From: an uncultured Carnobacterium sp.
GTDB taxonomy: Bacteria > Bacillota > Bacilli > Lactobacillales > Aerococcaceae
Assembly (NCBI GenBank): GCA_937923125.1
Contig: CALALK010000164.1
Coordinates: 1-8,044 of the forward strand
Direction of reading: 5' to 3'
DNA: 8,044 bases
Shown piece by piece: positions 1-6,423 of the stretch; position 1 is the first letter of the stretch, and each line of letters opens with the position of its first letter. A model generated the notes under the pieces. It made no database searches. It was given only the letters and a program-made list of their open reading frames with translations, and was not told where the DNA came from. The translations under genes and the position numbers were made by a program.

Positions 1-1
1 A

Positions 2-35
2 AGAAGACCCGCTCCAATTTTGGAACAAGTCTTCT
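2..35 (-). terminator. Imperfect hairpin, probable terminator of the HerA-like/DJ-1 operon
   Basis: AGAAGAC (2-8) pairs with GTCTTCT (29-35), and an inner TCCAA (13-17) pairs with TTGGA (20-24); a mostly unpaired internal loop separates the two stems. It lies just downstream of the stop codon of the minus-strand DJ-1 gene. The T-run expected on the minus strand would fall beyond the window edge and cannot be checked. The plus-strand side is also T-rich (38-52), so the hairpin could serve a convergent gene to the left as well. Confidence 0.6.
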
Positions 36-42
36 AATTCTT

Positions 43-597
43 TTATTTATTTAAGAGTTTGTTGTATTGCATTCCTTCACGAAGAGCACTTGTATCAGTG
101 CCTAACGCTTCTGCAATCGTATAGGCAAATTCGAATGTTGCCGCTGGTCCACATCCAGTAATCAGTTTTCCATCGACTTCAACAAGCTGTCCTGTATAAC
201 TTCCTTGATTGATGTCTTTTTCTACTCCCGGATAACAAGTATATTTCTTGTCTTTAAGTAATCCTGCACGATGAAGTGCAATTGGAGCTGCACAAATGGC
301 TGCGATTATTTTTCCTTTTTTAGAATACTCTTTCAGTTTCTTAATAAGGAAATCATCGTCTCGTAGATGAGTGGCTCCTGGAAGTCCTCCTGGTAGTACA
401 AGCGCATCGATATCAGCCCAGTAAAATGTATCTAGTACATCATCCATTTTTACAGAAATCTGATGACTCCCTGTAATCACTTCACTACCAAGCCCTACTG
501 TATGCACCGTATGTCCTGCTCTTCTTAAAATATCAACCGTTGCAAGGCCTTCAATTTCTTCAAATCCTTGCGCGAAAAATACCACGACATTTGCCAT
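43..597 (-). CDS. DJ-1/PfpI (ThiJ/YajL) family protein
   Basis: A 184-residue single-domain protein, the usual size for the DJ-1 branch of the class I glutamine-amidotransferase-like fold. The nucleophile elbow AICAAP places the reactive cysteine at Cys102, and Glu16 in GFEEIE is the expected acidic residue that tunes it. Other family marks are VLPGG (67-71) and the GCGPAATFEFA stretch near 148-158. No signal peptide or membrane segment is seen, so it should be cytoplasmic. Members have been linked to protection against oxidative and carbonyl (methylglyoxal) stress, chaperone activity and proposed deglycase activity, the last of which is disputed; the substrate cannot be read from sequence. 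The ATG start is preceded by a G-rich GAGGGGG-type Shine-Dalgarno (606-612). It lies 15 bases after the stop of the HerA-like gene, so it is probably the second gene of one transcript. Family assignment is firm; biochemical role is open. Confidence 0.9.
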   Translation of the reverse strand: MANVVVFFAQGFEEIEGLATVDILRRAGHTVHTVGLGSEVITGSHQISVKMDDVLDTFYWADIDALVLPGGLPGATHLRDDDFLIKKLKEYSKKGKIIAAICAAPIALHRAGLLKDKKYTCYPGVEKDINQGSYTGQLVEVDGKLITGCGPAATFEFAYTIAEALGTDTSALREGMQYNKLLNK

Positions 598-612
598 TCT
601 TTTGGCCCCCTC

Positions 613-2190
613 TTATTTTTTGAATAAGCCCATTACGCCACGTGTAATTACACGACCTACTTCACGACCCACACTTGACATGACGTTCTTAGTGAAGCGA
701 TCCATTGCTGAATCTCCGCGTTTTGTAGCGGCTTGACGTGCTTGACGTTCTAATTCTTTTTGTTCACGTTCGCGTTCTTTTTCTTCTAATTTCGCTTGTT
801 TTTCAGCTTCTTTTTGTGCAAGAGCTTCTTGTTTTTCAGCTTCTTTACGCTCTAATTCAGCTTGTTTTTCAGCTTCTTTTTGCGCAAGTTCTGCTTCTTT
901 TTCTTGTTGGAACTGTTCATCTAAAGCTGCTAATTGTTCATGAGCTGATTCACGGTCAAACATTTCTGCATATTTATCGTAGAATGCTGATTGATTGATT
1001 AATTGTTGACGAACAAGTGGATCGCCTGCATCTAATTTACTCTTAGGAGGGTAAATCGATACCACTTCTGCAAAGCTTGGAGAACCGTCTTCTTGAAGTG
1101 TTGAAACCACTGCATCCCCTACTTTAAGGTTTGTAATCACTGTTACTAAGTCTTGTCCATCTTCTTGACGGAAAGTTTCTGCAACTGCTCTTACGTTCTT
1201 TTGTTCAGCAGGAGTGAACGCACGTAATCCATGTTGCACGCGGTTCCCTAATTGGCTCGCGATAGCATTTGGAATATCTGTTGGATTTTGTGTTACAAAG
1301 AAAATACTAATTCCTTTAGAACGGATTAGACGAACAATTAATTCAATCTTCTCTTGAACTGCAGTATTGCTTTGACTGAATAATACGTGAGCTTCATCAA
1401 AGAAGAAGACTAATTTTGGTTTATCTAAGTCCCCAACTTCTGGTAAGTTTTCGTATAATTCTGATAAGAACCATAGTAAGAATGTTGCATATAATTTTGG
1501 TGTTTGGAATAATTTTTCAGATGCTAAAATATTGATAACTCCGCGACCAGTTTGATCTTGTTTGAATAAATCATTGATTTCAAAAGCAGGTTCCCCGAAG
1601 AATTGATCTCCACCTTGTTGTTCTAATACGAGTAAGCTACGTAAAATAGAACCGATAGATTGTTGTGCGATATTTCCGTATAAGTTACGTAATTCCCCAG
1701 CGTGTGCGCCAACGTAATTTAACATTGCACGTAAGTCTTTAATGTCGATTAATAATAATCCTTGGTCGTCAGCTACTTTAAACGCAATGTTTAAAATACC
1801 TTCTTGAGTTTCATTTAACCCTAATAATTGCGCCAATAAGATTGGTCCCATTTCTGAGATTGTTGTACGGATATTAATTCCGTTTTCCCCAAAGACATCC
1901 CAGAAAGCAACAGGATATGAACTTGGTTCGAAGTCTTCCTCATGAACTTTTGCCAATCGTTCTGCAATTTTCTCAGTTACTTCGCCTTTTTCAGCAAGGC
2001 TTGCTAAGTCCCCTTTAATATCTGATAAGAATACTGGAACTCCTGCTTCACTTAATTGCTCCGCTAACACTTTTAAAGTAACAGTTTTACCTGTACCTGT
2101 AGCCCCTGCAATCACACCGTGACGGTTTAGTTTATTCGCCATAAATTGAGCTGGTTTTGAACCATATCCGAAAGAAATTGTTTGAGTCAT
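613..2190 (-). CDS. HerA-like ATPase, DUF853 (YjgR) family
   Basis: A 525-residue cytoplasmic P-loop ATPase of the HerA/FtsK superfamily. Walker A is GATGTGKT at 29-36 and Walker B is KLVFFFDEAH at 259-268 with Asp265-Glu266. TQNP (300-303) fits the sensor-1 strand, and Arg317/Arg323 in NRVQHGLRAF are candidate arginine fingers. LSDIKGDLASLA (55-66) is typical of the family. Residues from about 421 to 490 are a highly charged helical segment holding three 11-residue repeats that begin KEAEKQ. The C-terminus (497-525, DRFTKNVM... ending GVMGLFKK) resembles the short conserved amphipathic tail of DUF853 proteins. Superfamily members are DNA-translocating or helicase-type motors, but the role of this family is poorly defined and no NurA nuclease partner is present. 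ATG is preceded by a strong AGGAGGA site (2196-2202). The DJ-1 gene follows in the same operon. No clear promoter was found upstream on this strand. Confidence 0.92.
   Translation of the reverse strand: MTQTISFGYGSKPAQFMANKLNRHGVIAGATGTGKTVTLKVLAEQLSEAGVPVFLSDIKGDLASLAEKGEVTEKIAERLAKVHEEDFEPSSYPVAFWDVFGENGINIRTTISEMGPILLAQLLGLNETQEGILNIAFKVADDQGLLLIDIKDLRAMLNYVGAHAGELRNLYGNIAQQSIGSILRSLLVLEQQGGDQFFGEPAFEINDLFKQDQTGRGVINILASEKLFQTPKLYATFLLWFLSELYENLPEVGDLDKPKLVFFFDEAHVLFSQSNTAVQEKIELIVRLIRSKGISIFFVTQNPTDIPNAIASQLGNRVQHGLRAFTPAEQKNVRAVAETFRQEDGQDLVTVITNLKVGDAVVSTLQEDGSPSFAEVVSIYPPKSKLDAGDPLVRQQLINQSAFYDKYAEMFDRESAHEQLAALDEQFQQEKEAELAQKEAEKQAELERKEAEKQEALAQKEAEKQAKLEEKEREREQKELERQARQAATKRGDSAMDRFTKNVMSSVGREVGRVITRGVMGLFKK
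795..879 (-). repeat. Three-copy 33-bp in-frame repeat within the HerA-like gene
   Basis: On the plus strand the 19-base string CTTGTTTTTCAGCTTCTTT occurs at 795, 828 and 861, exactly 33 bases apart. In the minus-strand protein this gives three 11-residue units (about 439-471), KEAEKQAELER, KEAEKQEALAQ and KEAEKQAKLEE. An 11-residue period is the hendecad pattern of long straight coiled coils. Copy number could vary by slippage or recombination without breaking the frame. Confidence 0.85.
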
Positions 2191-2235
2191 AAAACTCCTC
2201 CTTTTATTTTTATTTCTACTCTTCTACAATAGTAC

Positions 2236-2249
2236 AGAAAGCGCTAAAA
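2236..2249. promoter_or_regulatory. Possible catabolite-response element (cre) between divergent genes
   Basis: AGAAAGCGCTAAAA matches the commonly used cre pattern TGWAANCGNTNWCA at all but its first and thirteenth positions and has the palindromic AGCGCT centre. It lies about 34 bases upstream of the best degV -35 box and in the leader or promoter zone of the HerA-like operon. A direct repeat CTAAAATG (2244-2251 and 2255-2262, 11 bases apart) overlaps it. The match is imperfect, so this is tentative. Confidence 0.3.
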
Positions 2250-2282
2250 TGCTACTAAAATGACAGATTTGCAGTAGATTAT

Positions 2283-2311
2283 TTGACTTATTTTGAACAT
2301 CAAAGTATATT
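2283..2311 (+). promoter_or_regulatory. Sigma-A-type promoter of the degV-type gene
   Basis: TTGACT (2283-2288) and TATATT (2306-2311) are separated by 17 bases, each matching the vegetative consensus at five of six positions. A second, overlapping pair, TTGAAC (2293-2298) and TAGAAT (2316-2321), also has 17-base spacing and is displaced by exactly 10 bases. Either or both could start transcription of the gene beginning at 2350, which has its own AGAGGAG ribosome binding site at 2335-2341. Confidence 0.75.
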
Positions 2312-2349
2312 ACAGTAGAATAGATTAATTACCAAGAGGAGAAAACTTT

Positions 2350-3192
2350 ATGAAATGGAAAATTGTTGCAGATTCAGGTTGTGATTTACGTGAAATCGAG
2401 AATCTTGCCCCAGACACAGAATATATTAACGTACCACTTACTGTTCAAGTAGGTGACAAACACTATACAGATGATGCTTCTTTAGACATCGATAGTATGA
2501 TGATTGAAATGTACCAAACAAAAGACCAAACAGCTTCAGCCTGCCCTAGCCCAGATGCATTCCTTGAAGCCTATACAGGCGCAGAAAATGTCATCGCTAT
2601 TACGATTACAGGTGGCCTATCAGGCAGCCAAAATAGTGCGCAATTAGCAAAAAATATGCTTTTAGAAGAAGCGCCTGAAACAAATATCGAAGTCTTCGAT
2701 AGCCTTTCAGCTAGTGGTGAGATGGTTCTTTTCGTACAAAAAGCCAACGAACTCATCGCACAAGGCCTCTCTTACGAAGAAGTCGTAGCAGCCTTAAAAG
2801 ACTATTTAGCAAGCACAAAATTATTATTTGCCCTTGCTCGTGTTGATAACTTAGTGAAAAATGGTCGTTTAAACAAATTAGTCGGTGCCGTAATTGGAAT
2901 GCTCAATATCCGCTTAGTCGGTAACGCATCTCCAGAAGGAACCTTAAACCTTCTTCACAAAGCAAAAGGTCAAAAGAAAGCTGTTCAAGCAGTTTGGGCT
3001 GAGATGAAGAAGAATGGCTACAAAGGTGGCCGCGTGGTCATTAGCCACTGTAGTAATCCAGAAATCTGCGGCTTAATTCAAGCAGCCGTTCACAGCGAAT
3101 TCCCAGATGCGGATGTTTCAAGCATTCATACAAGCGGTGTCTGCAGCTATTATGCAGAACAAGGCGGAATCTTAATGGGATACGAAGCTTAA
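2350..3192 (+). CDS. DegV family protein (FakB-type fatty-acid-binding protein)
   Basis: A 280-residue two-domain EDD-fold protein, the normal length for DegV. Family marks in order: DSGCD at 8-12, SACPSP at 63-68 where most members read TSQPSP, TITGGLSGSQNSA at 85-97 (the fatty-acid carboxylate-binding serine loop), DSLSAS at 117-122 and NGRLNKL at 171-177. The C-terminal HTSGVCSYYAEQGG (260-273) replaces the HTGPGA-type loop of the best studied members. DegV/FakB proteins bind a long-chain fatty acid and, with the kinase FakA, allow its phosphorylation for entry into phospholipid synthesis. No fakA is in the window, so the partner must be elsewhere, and this divergent subtype may bind a different lipid. 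It has its own promoter and terminator and so is monocistronic. The start is supported by AGAGGAG eight bases upstream. Five cysteines are spread along this predicted cytoplasmic protein. The family call is strong; the ligand is inferred. Confidence 0.92.
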   Translation: MKWKIVADSGCDLREIENLAPDTEYINVPLTVQVGDKHYTDDASLDIDSMMIEMYQTKDQTASACPSPDAFLEAYTGAENVIAITITGGLSGSQNSAQLAKNMLLEEAPETNIEVFDSLSASGEMVLFVQKANELIAQGLSYEEVVAALKDYLASTKLLFALARVDNLVKNGRLNKLVGAVIGMLNIRLVGNASPEGTLNLLHKAKGQKKAVQAVWAEMKKNGYKGGRVVISHCSNPEICGLIQAAVHSEFPDADVSSIHTSGVCSYYAEQGGILMGYEA

Positions 3193-3206
3193 CCGTTGAA
3201 TATACG

Positions 3207-3243
3207 AAAAGCCTCTCTAATCACTTAGATTAGAGAGGCTTTT
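3207..3243. terminator. Strong bidirectional intrinsic terminator between degV and prfC
   Basis: AAAAGCCTCTCTAATC (3207-3222) pairs without mismatch with GATTAGAGAGGCTTTT (3228-3243) around the five-base loop ACTTA. A T-rich tract follows on the plus strand (TTTTATTTATTTT), and the minus strand reads through the same stem into TTTTCG. It sits 14 bases after the degV stop and 11 bases before the prfC stop, so it serves both convergent genes. Confidence 0.95.
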
Positions 3244-3254
3244 ATTTATTTTGA

Positions 3255-4829
3255 TTAGAATAATGCTTTCAATTCTACATCTGGATGTTTATCTTTGAAC
3301 CAGTTTAAGGCAAATTGGTTTTCGAATAAGAAGACAGGTTGGTCAAATCGGTCGCGACATAATAAGTTACGGCTTGATGACATATTTGGATCCAGTTGTT
3401 CTTCGTCAATCCATCTGGCAATCTTACTTCCAATTGGAGTCATGACTACTTCGGCATTGTATTCATTTAACAAGCGGTATTGGAACACTTCGAATTGCAG
3501 TTGACCAACAGCACCTAGGATATATTCTCCTGTATGGTATGTCTTGTACAATTGGATAGCTCCTTCTTGTACTAACTGCTCGATTCCTTTATGGAATGAT
3601 TTTTGCTTCATCACGTTTTTGGCAGAAACTTTATTAAAGAGTTCTGGCGTAAATTGTGGGAGTGGTTCGAACTGTACAGCAGTTTTTCCTGAGTAAATCG
3701 TATCTCCGATTTGGAAGTTCCCTGTATCGTAAAGTCCGATAATATCCCCTGCAACGGCTGCTTTCACTGTTTCACGGCTATCCGCCATAAATTGCGTTGT
3801 ATGTGATAATTTCATTTTCTTTTGCGAACGGTTCACGGTAATATCCATCCCTGGAACGAATTCCCCTGAACAGATACGTACAAACGCGATACGGTCGCGG
3901 TGCGCTGGGTTCATATTTGCTTGAATCTTGAAAATGAATCCAGTGAATTGTTCTTGAAGTGGGTCTATCAGTTCCCCTGATTCAGTTTTCTTAGCAGATG
4001 GGCTTGGTGCAAAGTCAACGAACGCGTCTAAGAACGTTTGAACCCCAAATCCTGTTAAGGCTGACCCGAAGAATACAGGCGTTAATTTACCCGCAGCAAT
4101 CTTTTCTTCATCAAAAGCATTCCCTGCTTCTAGTAAAAGTTGTGCATCTTCAATGGCTTGGCTATAGAGCGTTGATTGTTTAAACGCATAATCGCCGTCC
4201 ACTTCGCCATCTTCGTTCAATGGTAAGAAGTCATTATCTTCATTTTCTTCTGGATGCATCAATTCTACACGTTTATTGTAAATATCATATAACCCAAGGA
4301 ATGTTTTCCCCATCCCCATTGGCCAGTTCATTGGATACGCGTCAATGCCTAATACTTCTTCTAATTCCGCGATTAATTCTAATGGTTCACGTCCATCACG
4401 GTCTAATTTGTTGATGAATGTGAAGATTGGAATGCCACGCATACTACAAACTTCGAATAATTTCTTCGTTTGCGGCTCAATCCCTTTGGCACTGTCGATC
4501 ACCATCACGGCACTATCCACGGCCATTAATGTACGATACGTATCTTCTGAGAAGTCCTCGTGCCCTGGTGTATCCACGATATTAATATGGTTTCCATCGT
4601 ATTCCACTTGCATCACTGAACTCGTTACAGAAATCCCACGTTGCTTTTCGATTTCCATCCAGTCAGATTTTGCAAACTTCCCTGTTTTCTTCCCTTTTAC
4701 GGTACCGGCTTGACGGATCGCTCCCCCGTATAAGAGTAATTGTTCTGTAATTGTTGTTTTCCCAGCATCCGGGTGGGAAATAATCGCAAAGGTCTTGCGA
4801 GATTGTACTTCTTCTTTTAAGTGTGACAT
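3255..4829 (-). CDS. prfC: Peptide chain release factor 3 (RF3), GTPase
   Basis: A translational GTPase of 524 residues from the chosen start, matching the family's usual size. It accelerates dissociation of RF1/RF2 from the ribosome after peptide release. The GTP-binding motifs are complete: SHPDAGKT (18-25, G1), RGISVTSS (64-71, switch I/G2), DTPGHEDF (86-93, G3) and NKLD (140-143, G4). SHPDAGKT and the long insertion after G4 ([18 protein letters not shown] region) fit RF3 rather than EF-G. Later segments such as [15 protein letters not shown] are characteristic of the RF3 C-terminal half. An in-frame TTG at 4856 would add nine residues, but ATG at 4829 is preferred: AAGGAG lies six bases upstream, and a likely -10 box (TATAAT, 4859-4864) places the transcript start near 4852. 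Monocistronic, ending at the shared terminator with the degV-type gene. Confidence 0.97.
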   Translation of the reverse strand: MSHLKEEVQSRKTFAIISHPDAGKTTITEQLLLYGGAIRQAGTVKGKKTGKFAKSDWMEIEKQRGISVTSSVMQVEYDGNHINIVDTPGHEDFSEDTYRTLMAVDSAVMVIDSAKGIEPQTKKLFEVCSMRGIPIFTFINKLDRDGREPLELIAELEEVLGIDAYPMNWPMGMGKTFLGLYDIYNKRVELMHPEENEDNDFLPLNEDGEVDGDYAFKQSTLYSQAIEDAQLLLEAGNAFDEEKIAAGKLTPVFFGSALTGFGVQTFLDAFVDFAPSPSAKKTESGELIDPLQEQFTGFIFKIQANMNPAHRDRIAFVRICSGEFVPGMDITVNRSQKKMKLSHTTQFMADSRETVKAAVAGDIIGLYDTGNFQIGDTIYSGKTAVQFEPLPQFTPELFNKVSAKNVMKQKSFHKGIEQLVQEGAIQLYKTYHTGEYILGAVGQLQFEVFQYRLLNEYNAEVVMTPIGSKIARWIDEEQLDPNMSSSRNLLCRDRFDQPVFLFENQFALNWFKDKHPDVELKALF

Positions 4830-4858
4830 GAGTATCTCCTTCGTGTTTATTCTCAAGT

Positions 4859-4887
4859 ATTATAGCTGATTTTCACAATTTTTAAAA
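4859..4887 (-). promoter_or_regulatory. Probable prfC promoter
   Basis: Reading the minus strand, a perfect TATAAT -10 box occupies 4864-4859. The upstream sequence gives TTTAAA with 16-base spacing or TTTTAA with 17-base spacing as a weak -35 box (within 4887-4881). Transcription would begin about 20-25 bases before the ATG at 4829, just downstream of the in-frame TTG at 4856. This supports the shorter RF3 start. Confidence 0.65.
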
Positions 4888-4926
4888 GTTTAAAAACACC
4901 CTCTAGAAGGATTCGCGAAAGTACGG

Positions 4927-4932
4927 TATACT
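4927..4932 (+). promoter_or_regulatory. Possible nrdI -10 box
   Basis: TATACT lies 35 bases before the nrdI ATG and matches the -10 consensus at five of six positions. No good -35 box is present at 16-18 bases (TAGAAG is the best at 17). An 8-base palindrome TTCGCGAA (4912-4919) sits just upstream in the spacer and could be an operator. The promoter call rests mainly on position and the -10 box. Confidence 0.4.
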
Positions 4933-4967
4933 TATAGACAATAAAAGTCTTCCAAGGAGGTCTTCCA

Positions 4968-5423
4968 ATGTCGAAAGAATTACCAATTATTTATATTAGC
5001 TTAACAGGAAATACACATAACTTTGTCACACGTTTAAGAGATCATTTACGCTTTATGGAGCCCTCTTTAAAAGTGACACTGACGAATGTAAAAGACCTTG
5101 TTAAAGGCAAAGAAGACTACTTCAAAGTAGGCAAACCATTCGTTGCTTTTCTTCCAACTTACTTAGAAGGTGGAAATGGCGTGGATAACGGAGATGTTGA
5201 AGTCTTAACGAATCCACTAGGTGATTTCTTAGCCTATGAACATAATTACGCCCATTGCTTTGGTGTGATTGGTAGCGGAAATCGTAACTTTAATAAGCAA
5301 TTCTGCCTCACTGCCCGTCAATATTCTGAGCGTTTTGGATTCCCGGTGCTCGATGAATTTGAATTACGCGGAAGTAACCGTGATGTGGAGCGCATTGCTG
5401 CAATGCTTCTTGAAAAAATCTAA
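4968..5423 (+). CDS. nrdI: NrdI family flavodoxin-like protein
   Basis: A 151-residue flavodoxin-fold protein. SLTGNTHNF (11-19) is the FMN phosphate-binding loop. PTYLEGGNGVDNG (63-75) and GSGNRNFNKQFCLTARQYS (102-120) are the flavin-ring loops characteristic of NrdI rather than of electron-transfer flavodoxins. NrdI supplies the oxidant used to assemble the dimanganese-tyrosyl radical cofactor of the NrdF subunit in class Ib ribonucleotide reductase. The expected partners nrdE, nrdF and nrdH are absent from the window; the gene stands alone between two non-related units with its own leader and terminator. The ATG has an excellent AAGGAGG site (4954-4960) seven bases upstream. The string GTCTTCCAA occurs on both sides of this site (4947-4955 and 4960-4968). 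Family assignment is strong; whether it serves NrdF or is a diverged paralogue cannot be told here. Confidence 0.9.
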   Translation: MSKELPIIYISLTGNTHNFVTRLRDHLRFMEPSLKVTLTNVKDLVKGKEDYFKVGKPFVAFLPTYLEGGNGVDNGDVEVLTNPLGDFLAYEHNYAHCFGVIGSGNRNFNKQFCLTARQYSERFGFPVLDEFELRGSNRDVERIAAMLLEKI

Positions 5424-5433
5424 ACACAAAAAT

Positions 5434-5460
5434 AGGCCCGTAGAGTCATTCTACGAGCCT
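5434..5460. terminator. Bidirectional terminator between nrdI and the iminopeptidase gene
   Basis: AGGC (5434-5437) pairs with GCCT (5457-5460), then after one C/A mismatch CGTAGA (5439-5444) pairs with TCTACG (5450-5455) around loop GTCAT. TTCTTTTT follows on the plus strand, and the minus strand continues into TATTTTTGTGTTT. It lies between two convergent stop codons, 10 bases after nrdI and 6 bases from the iminopeptidase stop. Confidence 0.9.
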
Positions 5461-5466
5461 TTCTTT

Positions 5467-6423
5467 TTAGTTAAAATAGGTTTTGCATTTTTCACTAAAG
5501 CCAACTAACGCTTCCATTGTAGAAGGTTCCATTGCCGTATGTCCTGCTGCTTTGGCAAAAATCAATTCTGCTCCTTCGACAGCTTTTGCCAATTCAAATG
5601 CTGCACTTGGTAAGCAGTCCACATCATAACGACCATGAACGATATGCATTGGAATTCCCTTGAAGGCCTCTGCACGGTTCAAGATGTAATTATCGTCTTC
5701 CACAAAGCAATGATGATAGAAGAAATGGCATTCCATTCGCGCAATCGTCAGCGCCGCGCGAATCCCTGCTTCATCCCAGACAATCGGGTCATACGGAATC
5801 AATTTCACGAGTCCATGTTCCCACTCTGCCCACGCACGCGCTGCCTCTAGACAAATCGATTCATCCTCTGACGTTAAACGCTTGTAGTACGCGTTCACCA
5901 GTTCTCCTTGTTCTTCAACAGGAATCGGCGCCTTAAACTTCTCGAAGTTCTCTGGATAAAAATGAGACGCCCCATCTTGATATAGCCAATCGACATCACT
6001 TTGACGGCCAAGGAAAATCCCACGAAGCATTAATCCAACCACTCGTTCACGGTGTGTAATCGTGTAATGGAGGGCTAGCGTTGTTCCCCAGCTACCGCCA
6101 AAGACAAGCCACTTTTCAATGCCTAGTGCTGTCCGAATCTTCTCCATATCGGCTACTAAATCATGCGTTGTATTTTCTTCTAAAGATGCAAAAGGCGTGC
6201 TTTTTCCACATCCACGTTGGTCGAATTGGATGATGCGATAAAACTCCGGATCAAAAAACTGACGATTTGCTGGTGAGGATGCCCCTCCTGGTCCCCCATG
6301 TAACACAATAACTGGATGTCCGAATGGGTTTCCTGACTCTTCCACATAAATGGTATGCAAGGTGCTCACTGGAATCCTATGTTCTTTGTAGATTTCGATT
6401 TCTGGATATAATTCCGTTCTCAT
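5467..6423 (-). CDS. pip: Proline iminopeptidase (peptidase family S33)
   Basis: A 318-residue alpha/beta hydrolase that removes N-terminal proline from peptides, acting in the cytoplasm (no signal peptide). The oxyanion-side motif is HGGPGG (42-47), followed by FDQRGCGKSTP (67-77), both hallmarks of the family. The nucleophile elbow GGSWG gives Ser111, with Asp267 (GRYDV) and His295 (AGH) completing the triad. The cap region has WAEWE (198-202) and ARMECHFF (228-235), whose glutamates bind the substrate's free amino end in characterised enzymes. All catalytic residues are intact and the length is typical. Its ATG overlaps the stop codon of the upstream UDG-like gene as ATGA, with AAAGGAG (6431-6437) lying inside that upstream gene, so the two are probably translationally coupled. 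It is the last gene before the terminator at 5434-5460. A related S33 aminopeptidase with broader specificity is the main alternative. Confidence 0.93.
   Translation of the reverse strand: MRTELYPEIEIYKEHRIPVSTLHTIYVEESGNPFGHPVIVLHGGPGGASSPANRQFFDPEFYRIIQFDQRGCGKSTPFASLEENTTHDLVADMEKIRTALGIEKWLVFGGSWGTTLALHYTITHRERVVGLMLRGIFLGRQSDVDWLYQDGASHFYPENFEKFKAPIPVEEQGELVNAYYKRLTSEDESICLEAARAWAEWEHGLVKLIPYDPIVWDEAGIRAALTIARMECHFFYHHCFVEDDNYILNRAEAFKGIPMHIVHGRYDVDCLPSAAFELAKAVEGAELIFAKAAGHTAMEPSTMEALVGFSEKCKTYFN

Noticed and set aside
738..998. 86-residue hydrophobic, Leu/Val-rich open frame on the plus strand
   Set aside because: It is the complement of the charged repeat region of the HerA-like gene; the apparent membrane-like sequence is a by-product of GAA/AAA/GCA-rich codons read backward.
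43..2190. HerA-based antiphage defence module
   Set aside because: The ATPase belongs to the DUF853/YjgR branch, and no SIR2, NurA, DUF4297 or other known effector is adjacent; the window shows no other defence or mobile genes.
4345..4713. 122-residue open frame antisense to prfC
   Set aside because: It lies wholly within the well-supported RF3 gene, has no ribosome binding site, and its composition reflects the complement of that gene.
4830..4856. RF3 starting at the in-frame TTG at 4856
   Set aside because: The TTG lies at or upstream of the predicted transcription start, whereas ATG at 4829 has a well-placed AAGGAG and gives the usual RF3 length.
4868..4882. CodY-like box in the prfC promoter (GATTTTCACAATTTT)
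   Set aside because: It departs from the AATTTTCNGAAAATT pattern at four positions in an A/T-rich stretch, which is expected by chance.
4920..4945. NrdR box upstream of nrdI
   Set aside because: The sequence around TATACTTATAGACAAT does not fit the 16-base NrdR palindrome, and no second box is present.
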